Shown: in pieces, positions 53,234-62,689 of the stretch
How the letters are laid out: the number at the start of each line of letters is the position of its first letter
How positions within the stretch are numbered: position 1 is the first letter of the stretch
From: Bradyrhizobium diazoefficiens
Lineage (GTDB): Bacteria > Pseudomonadota > Alphaproteobacteria > Rhizobiales > Xanthobacteraceae
DNA length: 64,000 nucleotides
Assembly: GCF_016599855.1 (NCBI RefSeq)
Contig: NZ_CP067041.1
Coordinates: 4,712,001-4,776,000 of the forward strand
Reading direction: 5' to 3'
Notes under the pieces: model-generated
What the model was told of the DNA's origin: nothing
What the model saw: only the letters and a program-made list of their open reading frames with translations
Databases searched by the model: none
Made by a program: the position numbers and the translations under genes

Positions 53234-54576
53234 TCAGAAGGCGACCTGCGTGCGCAGTGCCACTGCGTCGAATCTGGAGCCGACATCCGCCGTCGAGGTC
53301 GCGCCGGTTTGATGCCGGCGTAAGAGCCGCTCGCGGGATTGTAGGCGTGCGTCTCGCCCGTCAGCACGTAGCCAGCCTGGGCATAGCCGCCCTGGAATTT
53401 CAGACTCGGAGCGCCAAGCGGCGGCAGGCCAGTATTCGCGCTGCGATCAATATTGTACGAATAGTATTCGCCCTGTAGGATCAGGGGTCCATAGGTTGCT
53501 GCAGCTTCCAAGCTGTAGACCTGCGCGCCGGCAGCGTTGGCGATAACGCCGGTTGAAACTAGCGTGGTTGGATCGATGCGTAGCTCGGGCCGGTCGCTGA
53601 GTGTGATCGTCTGTGCGCCCGTCACCAGATTGCGCGGCGGCTGGATCAGCCATTCTGCATCGGCGCCGAGATGCACCGAGTAATCCTTTCCGCTGACGAT
53701 CTGACCTGCAGCGCGGGCGACCGCGCCGTATTGCTCTGTCGCGGCGTTCGGCATTGCGCTCGAGGCGGTATGAATCGCGCCTGTGCTCGGTCCCGTAACG
53801 TAGGCGCCGGCCCAGAACACATCGTTCCACCAGCGGGTACCGGCGGCCGAGCGGAAATCGCCGGCGGCGATGTTGCTCGCGACGTTGGTGGCCGAGGAAC
53901 GCTCCATGAAAAGGGTCTCGTTTGAGCTCGTGGCATTATCGAGTGTGTACAGCAGGTCGAAGACGCCGCCTTCGACCGCTATCTTGCCGCCGAAGGGCTT
54001 GAAACCGGTGTAGCTCAGATATGCGTTCTCGACCCCGGAGACGCCGCCCCCCGGAAGCGATCCAGGCGCCGCACCGCCGAAGCCATCGGAGGCGCCGCCG
54101 AAGTCGTAGATCAGCGCGTAATTCCAGTCACCGAGGAACTTGCCGACAATACCTATGCGCGCACGGCGGGGGTTCTCGCCGTCTTCGAGCCGCTGCGGAG
54201 TGGTGCCTGCTGTATTGGGGCGGTAATCGTAGCCGCCCACATCCAGTGCACTCGGGTCGTGATCGCGATGCAGTTCTGGTCGTCGGCGCTGCAAATGGTC
54301 GGCCGGTTGTTCGGCATCTTCACCACGACCCCGGACGGCAGCGCGACGGGGCCCTTGACTGGAATGGCCGCATTGGCCTTGGTGACAGCTGCTTTCGCTT
54401 CGGACCGCGCTTCGGCCTTGGCTTCTCTCTTGGCATTCGCCGCGACTGCAGTATTTGCGGCGGTCTGCTTTTGCACGCTATTGAGCTTCTGCTCAAGCAA
54501 CCATAACTGCTGCTTCAGGAGCGCGATCTCCTGATCGCCGCCATTTGTTGACTGCGCGTATTGCCGCATCAGCAAA
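53234..54576 (-). pseudogene. Phosphate-selective-type (OprO/P) porin, mature part, frameshifted and cut by an IS
   Basis: From the IS edge the minus strand reads SNGGD-like TNGGDQEIALLKQQLWLLEQ coiled-coil, an Ala/Lys-rich linker, then RPTICSADDQNCIAITTRVH. One indel near 54250 moves it to DVGGYDYRPNTAG and the barrel (FLGDWNYALIYDFGGA, VENAYLSYTGFKPFGG, RWWNDVFWAGAYVTGP). A second indel near 53300 precedes a plausible end DAVALRTQVAF with terminal Phe at 53234. The signal peptide lies beyond the IS at 56316-56409. Confidence 0.8.
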
Positions 54577-56315
54577 TGTTACCCTGATGGCACGGATGCG
54601 GGATCGACTGATCGGCCGCACCAGGTCGCTTTCCCGGCTTGCTCGACGAAAGGGGCTGTGGGCGGGTCGGGCCCTACATAGCCCGAGCCGTCCACAACCC
54701 CGGGCGATGGAGCGGCGGTCGAGGCATCCGCAAGCGGCTGCTCCGCGACCAACTGCTCGGCAGTCCTTTGTCTAAGAGCCCTTAGCAGGCGCTGCACGAT
54801 CGAATGCTGTCTCGTCCCGAACTCCTCGGGGTGAGTCTCGCTCAGCCGACCGACGATTGCGAGCGCCGTCAGTTGCGGCTGCTCCGCGAGCCAGCCCTCG
54901 ATAGCAGCAATATGCGGGTCGAGCTTGGACGGCATGCGAACCCTGGTTTTATAGGGCCGACGAGTCCGCCGGTGCGTGGCACGCGGCTCGCCGGCGGTCA
55001 CCCTCTTGCCGAGCGTCTTCGCGAACGTCGCCGCGGTCACCGGCGCGTTGCTCGTGTGAGCGGATTGCAGGCCGCGCGCCTGTCCGGCACGACGATCGAC
55101 GCGATTGCCGAGTTCGTCCTGGGTTGCGCGAATCTCGGCCAACAGCGCGACCGGATCGAGCGATCGATACTGATCGCGCAGCCGTGTCTTCACGGCGGCG
55201 GTCACCTTGGGATGCGCTAATGCACGCTCGTAGGGCGTCGATGGGGGATGATAGCGCTTGATCACTCTCGCCCCTTCGCGTCGCTTCTCCTTCAGCTTGA
55301 ACGACGGCTGGAAGAAGTTGACGTAAAGTCGTGACGCAGCATAGAGGCGCCCCATCACGCGCGCCGTCTCGACGCCATCAAAGCGGCCATAGCCCATGAG
55401 GCGGCGGACGACGGCACCATTCTTCTGCTCGACGAACGCCTGATCGTTCTTCTTGTACGCGCGCGAGCGCGTGACTTCGAGCTTCTGTTGGCGACACCAT
55501 GGCACGACGACGTCGTTCATGAACGCGCTGTCGTTGTCGAAGTCAACGCCGCGCAACAACCAGGGGAACAGGCCCTGTGCGCGGTTGATCGCTTCGACGA
55601 CCAGCGAACCCTCCCGCGTCAGCAACGGCAGGCACTCCGTCCAGCCGGTGGCGATATCGACCATCGTCAGGGTCTGGATGAACGAGCCGGCCACCGACGT
55701 GCCGCCATGGGCGACCATGTCGACCTCGCAGAAGCCGGGCACAGGGCTGTTCCAGTCATTGAACGTGCGGATCGGGACCTCGCGCCGGATTGCCGAATAG
55801 AATCCGGCACGGCGCCGCCTGCCGCCGCTCGCTGCGATCTTCACATCGACGAGCAGGCGATCGATGGTGGCGGCGCTGATGGCCAGAACACGATCACGGT
55901 CCGACTGGCCAAGCTGCAATCGGCCATGTTGCTCGAGAGCAGGCAGCAAGGTCGGGATCATCACCTTGAGCCGCTTACCGCACACCCGATCCGACGCCTC
56001 CCACAGCGTCGTCATCGCGTCCTTGATCGTCGTACCATATCTACGTTTGCGCTCTTGCGGTTTCTCGACCTCGCTGGGCCCAACCGTCGTGCGCCGCCGG
56101 AGTGCGCGCACCGCTTGCTTACGATGCCAGCCCGTCGTCGCGCACAGCGCATCGAGGATCCGTCCCTTTTCCGCCCGCTTGGCCGACTGGTATTGCTCCG
56201 TCACCGCTGACACCACTTCGCGCCGCGCGCCCATACTGATCTTTCCCGCCATAGTGGCCACCGAACCAATTCGGTGGCACCGACCCAATCATCAGCGAGA
56301 AGTTTTCCAGTAACA
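54577..56315 (-). mobile_element. Complete insertion sequence (rve/DDE, ISNCY-like) inside a porin gene
   Basis: About 1.74 kb with terminal TGTTAC at the left and GTAACA at the right (extended: AAATGTTACC against GAATGTTACT on the minus strand). It carries one intact transposase gene. No clear target duplication is seen in the flanks. Family name is a guess from protein style. Confidence 0.8.
54579..56252 (-). CDS. Transposase with integrase catalytic core
   Basis: 557 residues. N-terminal helix-turn-helix region (KRAEKGRILDALCATTGWHR, KQAVRALRR), then an rve core with EVDMVAHGG (first Asp), GVDFDNDSAFMND (second Asp) and KKNDQAFVEQKNGAVVRRLM (Glu), then a basic C-terminal tail with RPYKTRVRMPSKLDPHIAAI. 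The stop codon TAA lies inside the terminal repeat (GGTAACA). Start at 56252 is preferred over 56288. Intact and probably functional. Likely ISNCY-type; ISFinder comparison would settle the family. Confidence 0.85.
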   Translation of the reverse strand: MAGKISMGARREVVSAVTEQYQSAKRAEKGRILDALCATTGWHRKQAVRALRRRTTVGPSEVEKPQERKRRYGTTIKDAMTTLWEASDRVCGKRLKVMIPTLLPALEQHGRLQLGQSDRDRVLAISAATIDRLLVDVKIAASGGRRRRAGFYSAIRREVPIRTFNDWNSPVPGFCEVDMVAHGGTSVAGSFIQTLTMVDIATGWTECLPLLTREGSLVVEAINRAQGLFPWLLRGVDFDNDSAFMNDVVVPWCRQQKLEVTRSRAYKKNDQAFVEQKNGAVVRRLMGYGRFDGVETARVMGRLYAASRLYVNFFQPSFKLKEKRREGARVIKRYHPPSTPYERALAHPKVTAAVKTRLRDQYRSLDPVALLAEIRATQDELGNRVDRRAGQARGLQSAHTSNAPVTAATFAKTLGKRVTAGEPRATHRRTRRPYKTRVRMPSKLDPHIAAIEGWLAEQPQLTALAIVGRLSETHPEEFGTRQHSIVQRLLRALRQRTAEQLVAEQPLADASTAAPSPGVVDGSGYVGPDPPTAPFVEQAGKATWCGRSVDPASVPSG

Positions 56316-56409
56316 TTCTAGATGAGGCAATGCGCTGCGCATAGGCGTGCGAGGCTGCCAGCGCACCGGAAAGGCCGGCTGCGATTGTTGTGAATCTCGT
56401 CCCGATCAC
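56316..56409 (-). pseudogene. Signal-peptide end of the IS-split porin gene
   Basis: From GTG at 56409, with GGAGAAGG just upstream, it reads IGTRFTTIAAGLSGALAASH then AYAQRIASS, a typical signal peptide cut after YAQ, and runs into the IS. The remainder of the protein resumes at 54576. Confidence 0.7.
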
Positions 56410-56464
56410 GGCCTTCTCCGAAGAAAGAGGAACACTTGCCTTGTTGTTTGGCGCAAAAACGTTC

Positions 56465-56645
56465 TGCCGAGTCCACTTGACGTTCGCCAGCGATCTTGCG
56501 TGCGGCATCGTCCTCATCATGAGCGGCGGCGTACACTCTCGATCAACTTTACCGTGAGCAAGTTTGCTCAAGAGCGATGTTTCTGTGGCGACGGACTTTG
56601 AATCCAGCTGCCGCGGGTCAGCGCGAACCCACTACAGCCATTCCT
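56465..56645 (-). promoter_or_regulatory. Porin leader sequence, copy 2
   Basis: About 180 bp upstream of the split porin; see copy 1 at 35166-35342. Minus-strand translation of part of it gives RTMPHARSLANVKWTR against RTIAHTSSLANAKWTR in copy 1. Confidence 0.65.
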
Positions 56646-56764
56646 GACAGTTAGATCAGAGCGCCCGAATGGCTGGGGATTGATCCAGTTATGCGTCACG
56701 GACGCATCGGTCGGTCCGCGACGGCGGCCGACGACCCTAAGAGTTGAATCAGGAGCCCCCCGCC

Positions 56765-56821
56765 ATGCAGTTCGATCCGCTGGTCTACGAGACTGAAGCG
56801 GTATGGAGCAGCGCAGCGTAA
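56765..56821 (+). CDS. Possible 18-residue peptide
   Basis: ATG at 56765 has AGGAG 10 nt upstream and encodes MQFDPLVYETEAVWSSAA before TAA. A good terminator starts 6 bp after the stop. Short acidic-aromatic peptide of unknown role; could also be the last codons of a lost gene. Confidence 0.35.
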   Translation: MQFDPLVYETEAVWSSAA

Positions 56822-56827
56822 ACGAAG

Positions 56828-56850
56828 AGCCCGGCCTTGCGAGCCGGGCT
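56828..56850 (+). terminator. Hairpin terminator
   Basis: AGCCCGGC, CTTGCGA, GCCGGGCT, followed by GTTGCTATCATG. Perfect 8-bp stem; the T-run is weak. Confidence 0.65.
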
Positions 56851-56888
56851 GTTGCTATCATGATTGATCAGGGCGGAGATCTTTGATC

Positions 56889-57611
56889 TCAGAGACTCTT
56901 GGAGAACGGACTGTCCCAGTTGAGGCGGTAGTTGATGCCGGCCTTCACGGTGTGATCGTCGGTGGTGAAGCGGCCGACTGATCCCAGCTGCGCCGGAACA
57001 ACGAAGTTCGCGTCGCCGAAGTTGTAGTACTGGTACTCGACCTTGGCCGACCAGTTATGGGCCAACATGTACTCGAGGCCGGCGCCGACCGTGTAGCCAT
57101 CGCGGTGGTTACCGTTAATTGCGAAAGCGGTCGGCGCGCCACCAAACGTCACGGTCTCGTTGTTGTCGGAGAAGGCATAGCCGCCCTTCACGTAAAGCAG
57201 AGCCGGCCCCCAAGCATAACCTAAGCGGCCGGTGATCGAACCGAAGCCGCCCTGATTGTTGGTGTAAGCGAAGCCGGTCGGGAAGACCGCGTTGATTTGG
57301 CCGGAGAGCCAGCTGTATTGACCTTCGACGCCCAGCACCCAGTTAGGGGTGAACTGCCAGTCGTAGCCGGCTTGCACACCTCCGAGGAAGCGGCCGTCCT
57401 GGTTGCTGCCGGTGGTCAGGCCATTGAAGTTGGAGTGGGACGGGAACGCGCCGCCGAGATGGCCACCGATATATAGGCCGGTCCAGTTGTAGATCGGTGC
57501 CGGCACCGGGGGCGGCGCCTTGGTGTGCATTCGAGCAGGCAGGTCTGCCGCGAAAGCCGGCGCTGTGCCCAGCGTCATCAACACCACGCAACCCAGCAAC
57601 TTCTTCTTCAT
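56889..57611 (-). CDS. Omp25/Omp31-type outer-membrane beta-barrel protein
   Basis: 240 residues. Signal peptide (KKKLLGCVVLMTLGTAPAFA, then A), a Pro-rich linker KAPPPVPAPIYNWTGLYIGG typical of Rhizobiales OMPs, and an 8-strand barrel with GVQAGYDWQF, GVEGQYSWL, GRLGYAWGPALLYVKGGYAF and VEYQYYNFGD. Unlike classical members it does not end in Phe (PFSKSL follows NYRLNW), so the last residues may extend beyond the barrel. Start 57611 is set by the signal peptide. Confidence 0.88.
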   Translation of the reverse strand: MKKKLLGCVVLMTLGTAPAFAADLPARMHTKAPPPVPAPIYNWTGLYIGGHLGGAFPSHSNFNGLTTGSNQDGRFLGGVQAGYDWQFTPNWVLGVEGQYSWLSGQINAVFPTGFAYTNNQGGFGSITGRLGYAWGPALLYVKGGYAFSDNNETVTFGGAPTAFAINGNHRDGYTVGAGLEYMLAHNWSAKVEYQYYNFGDANFVVPAQLGSVGRFTTDDHTVKAGINYRLNWDSPFSKSL

Positions 57612-58357
57612 TATAGTCTCCACTTTTCCCCACCACCCGCGAAGGCGGATCGTTTGATTTGTCGCCGCGAACAGCAATGGTTTTAAGGAGCCCAGCAACG
57701 ATCTTGAATGTCCGTAGGTATCATCTCTATGTCAAACCGTATCAAACCAAGTGCGTGCCCTGCCTCATGTTCAACGTAGCACGTGAACGTCTTGACGGCG
57801 GCTCGATCGAGTTTTGAGTTATCACGTCATGCGACAGTGCAGAGAGCCAGTGCCAGCAGCAGCGGCCGAACAAGGCTAGCTCCTGGATGCCTGCCAGATC
57901 GATCCGCGAATCCGCTTGGGAAACACGGACCCGGTCGATCGCGGACACCAAATGCTCAGCGAGATCATCTTGAGATGCCTCCGCATCATAGCCGATTGGC
58001 GTTGAGACGATCGATGGGTAGTTCGGCACATTGAAGCGCAATAGCAGCTTCGCTACTCGCGTCGGTTCACGAACTGCCTAGCCGCCAACCGACCTTACGC
58101 TTTGTCGGCCTATGTCCGCCGCTCGGCCTGCGCTGAGCGAAAGCCGGTCGTTTCTTCGGCCACGCTTAACGGCTTATGTACCTACAAGGATGCTTTCGCT
58201 GACGATACTCTTGAGGCGGCTCCCGCCTCAAGGGCAAATCGGAGCTAGCATGTCACGCCTGTTGAGCCGCTTCGCTCGCAGCCTCGGCGTTCTGTCGTTT
58301 CTTCCGTATCAGCCTGAGCGCTACGAGCGGATGTTTGGAGAGTTGGGCATATGCCCC
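57612..58357. other. No firm gene
   Basis: A minus-strand frame at 57742-58041 begins MRFNVPNYPSIVSTPIGYDA and has a helical middle (DDLAEHLVSAIDRVRVSQAD), but no family is recognised and its tail is not protein-like. The plus strand shows nothing. Confidence 0.35.
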
Positions 58358-58978
58358 CTAGTCGCGGTTCTTTTCCCCTTTGGAAGGCTCCCTCGCTGTT
58401 CGATCACGCCGGAGCAATACTTTGGCATTTCGATACTCGCGAGGCACGGTGCGGTCCGTTGAATTGCGACCGATCTTGGATATGAGTTCCCTCAGATCAA
58501 TGAACGCGTCGGCTTGCCTCCTCAATTCGTCCGAGACCATTGATGGCTCGCTAGATACTGTCGATACCACTGTGACACGAACGCCGCAGCGCTGCATTGC
58601 GCGCACGAGTGGTCTCAAGTCGCCGTCTCCGGAAAACAGGACCATATGATCGATGCGTTTGGCAAGTTGCATGGCGTTTACTGCGAGCTCTACGCCTACT
58701 GTTCCCTTTGTTCTGCGGCGACCACCCTCATCGAGAAACTCCTTCGTCTGCTTTAGAATCACGGTGTACCCGTTGTATTCTAGCCAATCCGTGAGCGGAC
58801 GAGCCAACTTCGGGTCTTCCGTTACCAAAGTGTAGTAGAACGCCCTTAGAATTCGACCACTGCTCTCGAATTCGGAGAGCAGACGCCTGAAGTCGATCTC
58901 AATCCCAAGCGCGGCTGTGGTGGCATGAAGGTTGGCACCATCAAGGAATAGCGCGGTTATACTCGAAGTCGGTAGCAT
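58358..58978 (-). CDS. NYN-domain (LabA/DUF88-like) protein
   Basis: 206 residues. A PIN-like NYN fold with the acidic sites in ALFLDGANLH near residue 12, the KGTVGVELAVNAM block near 93 and LFSGDGDLRPLVRAM near 115. The domain is a Mg-dependent RNase fold in many members. A basic C-terminal tail of about 35 residues ends the protein. Start at 58978 omits an upstream hydrophobic stretch not typical of the family. Dispersed element copy E lies 243 bp upstream. Confidence 0.88.
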   Translation of the reverse strand: MLPTSSITALFLDGANLHATTAALGIEIDFRRLLSEFESSGRILRAFYYTLVTEDPKLARPLTDWLEYNGYTVILKQTKEFLDEGGRRRTKGTVGVELAVNAMQLAKRIDHMVLFSGDGDLRPLVRAMQRCGVRVTVVSTVSSEPSMVSDELRRQADAFIDLRELISKIGRNSTDRTVPREYRNAKVLLRRDRTAREPSKGEKNRD

Positions 58979-59568
58979 TAAGACGCCTAAACTGATCTTG
59001 AGCAGTGCGCGTTGTAGTAAAAGGAGCAAATGAATTGAGCGCAGGCGGGAGCGCTCCGGGGTTCCGACCTAGTCTCCGGGGCGTGTAAGTGGCTGGTTGC
59101 GGTAACCGCCGCACTTGCGAATCCTGCGGAGCGAACGAACCAAGTCATAGTTGATGCTCTTGTCGGGAGCGTGCGGATGGCCGCTCCTCGTTCATCACCC
59201 TACGGCACCGGCAAAACTGGTTAATGCTCGCGCCGCTCGAATACACGCTCGTTGATCTCACCGAGCTTGCGGCGCGCCTCAAATCCCGCGTTCGTCCACG
59301 GTCGGGTTTTTCCGACCTGATGGGCCCGACCGGTGGCGGTCGTTGCGGCAGCCCGCCACTGAGTTAGTTCAACGAAGTGCCTTGATGTCGGGAAATGCCA
59401 CGCGCACGTGGGCGCTACGGTCTGGTCACAATATGCATTGGCGCCGGTCAGGGAATAGCAGTCGGATCGGGGCAGGAGATCGCTGCTCCTCTGCTCCCGC
59501 CGGTCAAGGCAACGCGCATGGGAAGTGCGCATCTTGGCACTGCTGGGATCAGTGGCTACCGCGTCGCT
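58979..59568. other. Intergenic with dispersed element copy E
   Basis: No gene recognised besides the element at 59221-59260. Confidence 0.4.
59221..59260 (-). repeat. Dispersed element copy E
   Basis: Minus-strand GAGATCAACGAGCGTGTATT, then CGAGCGGCGCGAGCATTAA. Nearest relative is copy D at 52644. Confidence 0.6.
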
Positions 59569-60618
59569 TTATGCAAAATGACCGTTTAAAACGGGCAAGC
59601 AACCCGTCCCACTGAGCAATCGCGATAGTCTTGAACGATCAGCTTCTGAAAGAGCATTCCACTGTTCTACTATTTCGCGAAAGCACTTTGCTTGGTATTT
59701 GAATGCCGGCTGCGAGTACGTGCGACCATCGATTTCAAGGCTCACCGTCTGCTCGCTTGCAGCAATGGCGGTAGCGTTCTTGACGAGGAAAGGGAGGTAG
59801 ACGCGTCCAATCATGCCCAAGGTGGCCATTCTCGCGGCATAACTGGCGCCCCCGTCAATCGGATCCCACACGCCCTCCACGCCGGAAGCATCATCCAGAC
59901 GGTACACCCAGTTTTCCACGAGCGGCGCATCGCGGCGCACGACCGACTGTGGCCATGAATCGAGGGTCAATTGGAACAATTGGCCATAGAGCGCGAAGTC
60001 ACCAAGCGAGGGGCGCGTTCCAAAGAGGTATCGATCGGGGCCACCGAGCAGATTCAACGTTCGCAACAACTCGCCGAAATGCGCCTCGATCAAGGGGCCG
60101 TTTTCGGGCGCACAGCCAACCATCTCCCGCCGGCTGCACTGACGCTGGAAGAAGGCCCTCTCCGCCGAGGCGAGTTCGGGCCCCCGGAGCTCCGGTTGCA
60201 GGTCGCGCGTCACCCAGCTCGCGCAAGACCTCGCGGCTTCCGCATCGGCCCAGCGGAAGTAGTACATCATCTTAGTGCACCACTCATCGGCATAATCCTC
60301 GATAAGGTGGCAGAGGAAGGCGGCCGCCGGGTCGTCCGGAATGATTGAGCGCTGATGCGGATGGCGCGCTTCCAGCATATGCGCTAAGGGCGTCGAGTCG
60401 CATTCAAATCTATCGTCATTGGGAACGCGCAACATCGGCATCAGTCGCAGCTGCCCCGCAACATCCGACGGCAATGTTGCTGGATCCTGGATCCGCCAAA
60501 AGTGAGGAAGTCGCCGATAGCGCAGAATGGCCAGCACCTTGCGCGAATACGGTGAGGCGTTCGCACCGACGAGCTCATAACGGTCGGTGTGCTTAGAGTC
60601 GCGTTTCGATTGTTTCAC
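59569..60618 (-). CDS. Large glutathione S-transferase-like protein
   Basis: 349 residues. The N-terminal thioredoxin domain has ELVGANASPYSRKVLAILRY near residue 14 with the SPYS motif, and DSTPLAHMLEARHP. The helical domain has GPDRYLFGTRPSLGDFALYG near 196, the usual GST N-capping box. The last 100 residues extend past a normal GST (about 220 residues) and contain SLEIDGRTYSQPAFKYQAKC, an unrecognised domain. Function unknown; glutathione-linked metabolism inferred. Confidence 0.8.
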   Translation of the reverse strand: MKQSKRDSKHTDRYELVGANASPYSRKVLAILRYRRLPHFWRIQDPATLPSDVAGQLRLMPMLRVPNDDRFECDSTPLAHMLEARHPHQRSIIPDDPAAAFLCHLIEDYADEWCTKMMYYFRWADAEAARSCASWVTRDLQPELRGPELASAERAFFQRQCSRREMVGCAPENGPLIEAHFGELLRTLNLLGGPDRYLFGTRPSLGDFALYGQLFQLTLDSWPQSVVRRDAPLVENWVYRLDDASGVEGVWDPIDGGASYAARMATLGMIGRVYLPFLVKNATAIAASEQTVSLEIDGRTYSQPAFKYQAKCFREIVEQWNALSEADRSRLSRLLSGTGCLPVLNGHFA

Positions 60619-60728
60619 TCGTCGTCTCCGAATCGTTCGCTAAATAGATCCGTGCCGGCAAGCACGACGCCGCGGTGACTGGCTTCTGGTGAGGAAGATT
60701 GAGAGAAAGATCATGCCTTGGATAGCGT
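60619..60728. other. Short intergenic region
   Basis: No feature recognised. Confidence 0.4.
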
Positions 60729-61500
60729 CACTCATATTTGAAGCCGACCACGCCTAGCCCCCCGATCTTCGCCACTATCTCCTCGCCAGGATTGATGGCG
60801 ATCATCGGTCCGAGAGCACCAGTCAGCACTACATCGCCGGCGCAGAGCCCTTCCCCACGGCCGCAAGCGCGCGAGCGAGCCAAGCGGCGGCATTGAGCGG
60901 ATGGCCGAGGCAAGCCGCTCCAGCACCGATGGAAGCTATGGTGCCGTTTACCTCTAGCACCATAGCGCACGTGTAGAGATCGAGCCCGGAGAGCGACTTG
61001 CGCTCGGAGCCGAGGACGAAAAAGGCGGACGAGCCGTTGTCGGCGACGGTGTCGGCGAACGTGGTCCTCCAATTTTCGATTCGGCTGTCGACGATCTCGA
61101 TCGCCGGGAAGACGCAGTCCACCGCGGTTGCAAGTGACGCGGGTGACGCGTTGATTTCATGAAAGTCGCGCGCCATGAGCAAAGCGATCTCCGCTTCGGC
61201 TTTCGGCTGAATCACATGCTTCGCTGACAAAACGGCCCCATCGTCAAGTTGCATATCATCGAAGAGGACGCCGAAATCAGGCTGGTTTACGCCGAGTTGC
61301 GTCTGGACAGCCGTCGAGGTCAAGCCGATCTTGCGGAACGATGCGCCGCCCCGCCTTCAACCAGCGCTTGGTACTGATCGTTTGCACAGCGTAGGCACCG
61401 ACACGTCGACGGGGCGAGGCCATCCCGCAGGGGCGCAACGGGAGTACCCGAATGGGCTTCGCCAGCCGGTCTGCGAGCTTTTGAAAATTATTAGGCATTC
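60729..61500 (-). pseudogene. 2-keto-4-pentenoate hydratase-like gene (MhpD family), frameshifted
   Basis: It starts MPNNFQKLADRL near 61500, contains YAVQTISTKRWLKAGRRIV near 61370, shifts frame near 61325 to TSTAVQTQLGVNQPDFGVLF, continues through AEAEIALLMARDF and VFPAIEIVDSRIENW, and shifts again near 60850 to VVLTGALGPMIAINPGEEIV and GLGVVGFKYE at the end. All family blocks survive but two indels break them. The family hydrates 2-hydroxypentadienoate in meta-cleavage pathways. Confidence 0.75.
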
Positions 61501-61624
61501 GAGGTTCCTTCGGGACGGAGGTTAACATGCGTATCGGGTTGGCCCGCCGACAATCCACTTCACAGGGAGGTGGTCATGGGTCCCCGCTGCGAGGCGTTAT
61601 CGAGAGGGAATGAGTGCCGGCCCA

Positions 61625-62689
61625 TCAGACGGCAGACACCGCTGTTCGTGCTGGCTCATCACCGCTAAGCGGGACGAGATTGAGTTTGGCAAATAGATCA
61701 GCATCTGCAGCGTCCCCCGCATTACCTGCGGTCAACAGCTTGTCTCCCGTAAAGATCGAATTGGCCCCTGCCAGGAAGCAGAGGGCTTGTGTGGCTGCAG
61801 ACATGCTCTCCCGTCCTGCCGACAAGCGAACCATGGAGCGCGGCATCGCGATCCGCGCAACGGCGACTGTACGGACAAACTCGATATCGTCCACCTGCTT
61901 ATCAGGCTGAGCTCGTAGTTGATCCCCGAGAGGAGCCCCATCTATAGGGACGAGCACGTTGACAGGCACGCTCTCTGGATGGACAGGCAATGTCGCCAGG
62001 GAATGGATCAGTCCGATTCTGTCCGACCGCGTCTCGCCCATCCCGACGATCCCTCCGCAACACACGGAGATTCCTGCCGAACGCACGCGATCGATAGTGT
62101 CTATTCGGTCCTGAAATGTCCGCGTTGTGGTCACGTTGGCATAATTTTCCGGGCTCGTATCGATATTATGGTTGTAGTAATCAAGCCCTGCTTTCTTGAG
62201 CCGTGCCACCTGACTGTCACTAAGCATACCTAGCGTCATACACGTCTCGAGCCCTAGCGCCCGAACACCCTTGATCATTTCGATTACCCTGTCCATATCG
62301 CGGTCTTTCGGCTCACGCCAAGCCGCGCCCATGCAGAATCGCTGCGCGCCGGCGGATTTTGCCTTCGCCGCCGCATTCAGCACTTTCGCGACGTCTAAAA
62401 GCTTACCGGCAGCAATCCCGGTGTGATGATGAGCTGATTGCGAGCAATATCCGCAATCTTCCGGACATCCCCCAGTCTTGATCGAAAGCAGTGTACAAAG
62501 CTGCACCTCGCCTGCGATGTGCCAGCGCCGATGAGCCAACTGCGCCTGCCATATAAGATCCAGGAATGGGAGAGAAAACAGAGCAGTGATTTCGGTTCGG
62601 CTCCAGTCTGTTCTCAGCGCGCCCGCATCGGCTCCTGCAGGCAACGCGCTGTGGTCCACGCTATTTGCGATAGAAGGGTGCATGTTCAT
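61625..62689 (-). CDS. bioB: Biotin synthase
   Basis: 354 residues. The radical SAM cluster motif [20 protein letters not shown] carries CxxxCxxC near residue 68, followed by [40 protein letters not shown] and the [10 protein letters not shown] end block with the second-cluster ligands around MVRLSAGRE. BioB inserts sulfur into dethiobiotin. No bioF, bioD or bioA follows; a broken hydratase does. The start at 62689 is uncertain (62701 and a GTG at 62731 are in frame). Confidence 0.95.
   Translation of the reverse strand: MNMHPSIANSVDHSALPAGADAGALRTDWSRTEITALFSLPFLDLIWQAQLAHRRWHIAGEVQLCTLLSIKTGGCPEDCGYCSQSAHHHTGIAAGKLLDVAKVLNAAAKAKSAGAQRFCMGAAWREPKDRDMDRVIEMIKGVRALGLETCMTLGMLSDSQVARLKKAGLDYYNHNIDTSPENYANVTTTRTFQDRIDTIDRVRSAGISVCCGGIVGMGETRSDRIGLIHSLATLPVHPESVPVNVLVPIDGAPLGDQLRAQPDKQVDDIEFVRTVAVARIAMPRSMVRLSAGRESMSAATQALCFLAGANSIFTGDKLLTAGNAGDAADADLFAKLNLVPLSGDEPARTAVSAV

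Noticed and set aside
57742..58041. 99-residue minus-strand frame starting MRFNVPNYPS
   Set aside because: No homology recognised and the second half looks random; not enough to call a gene.
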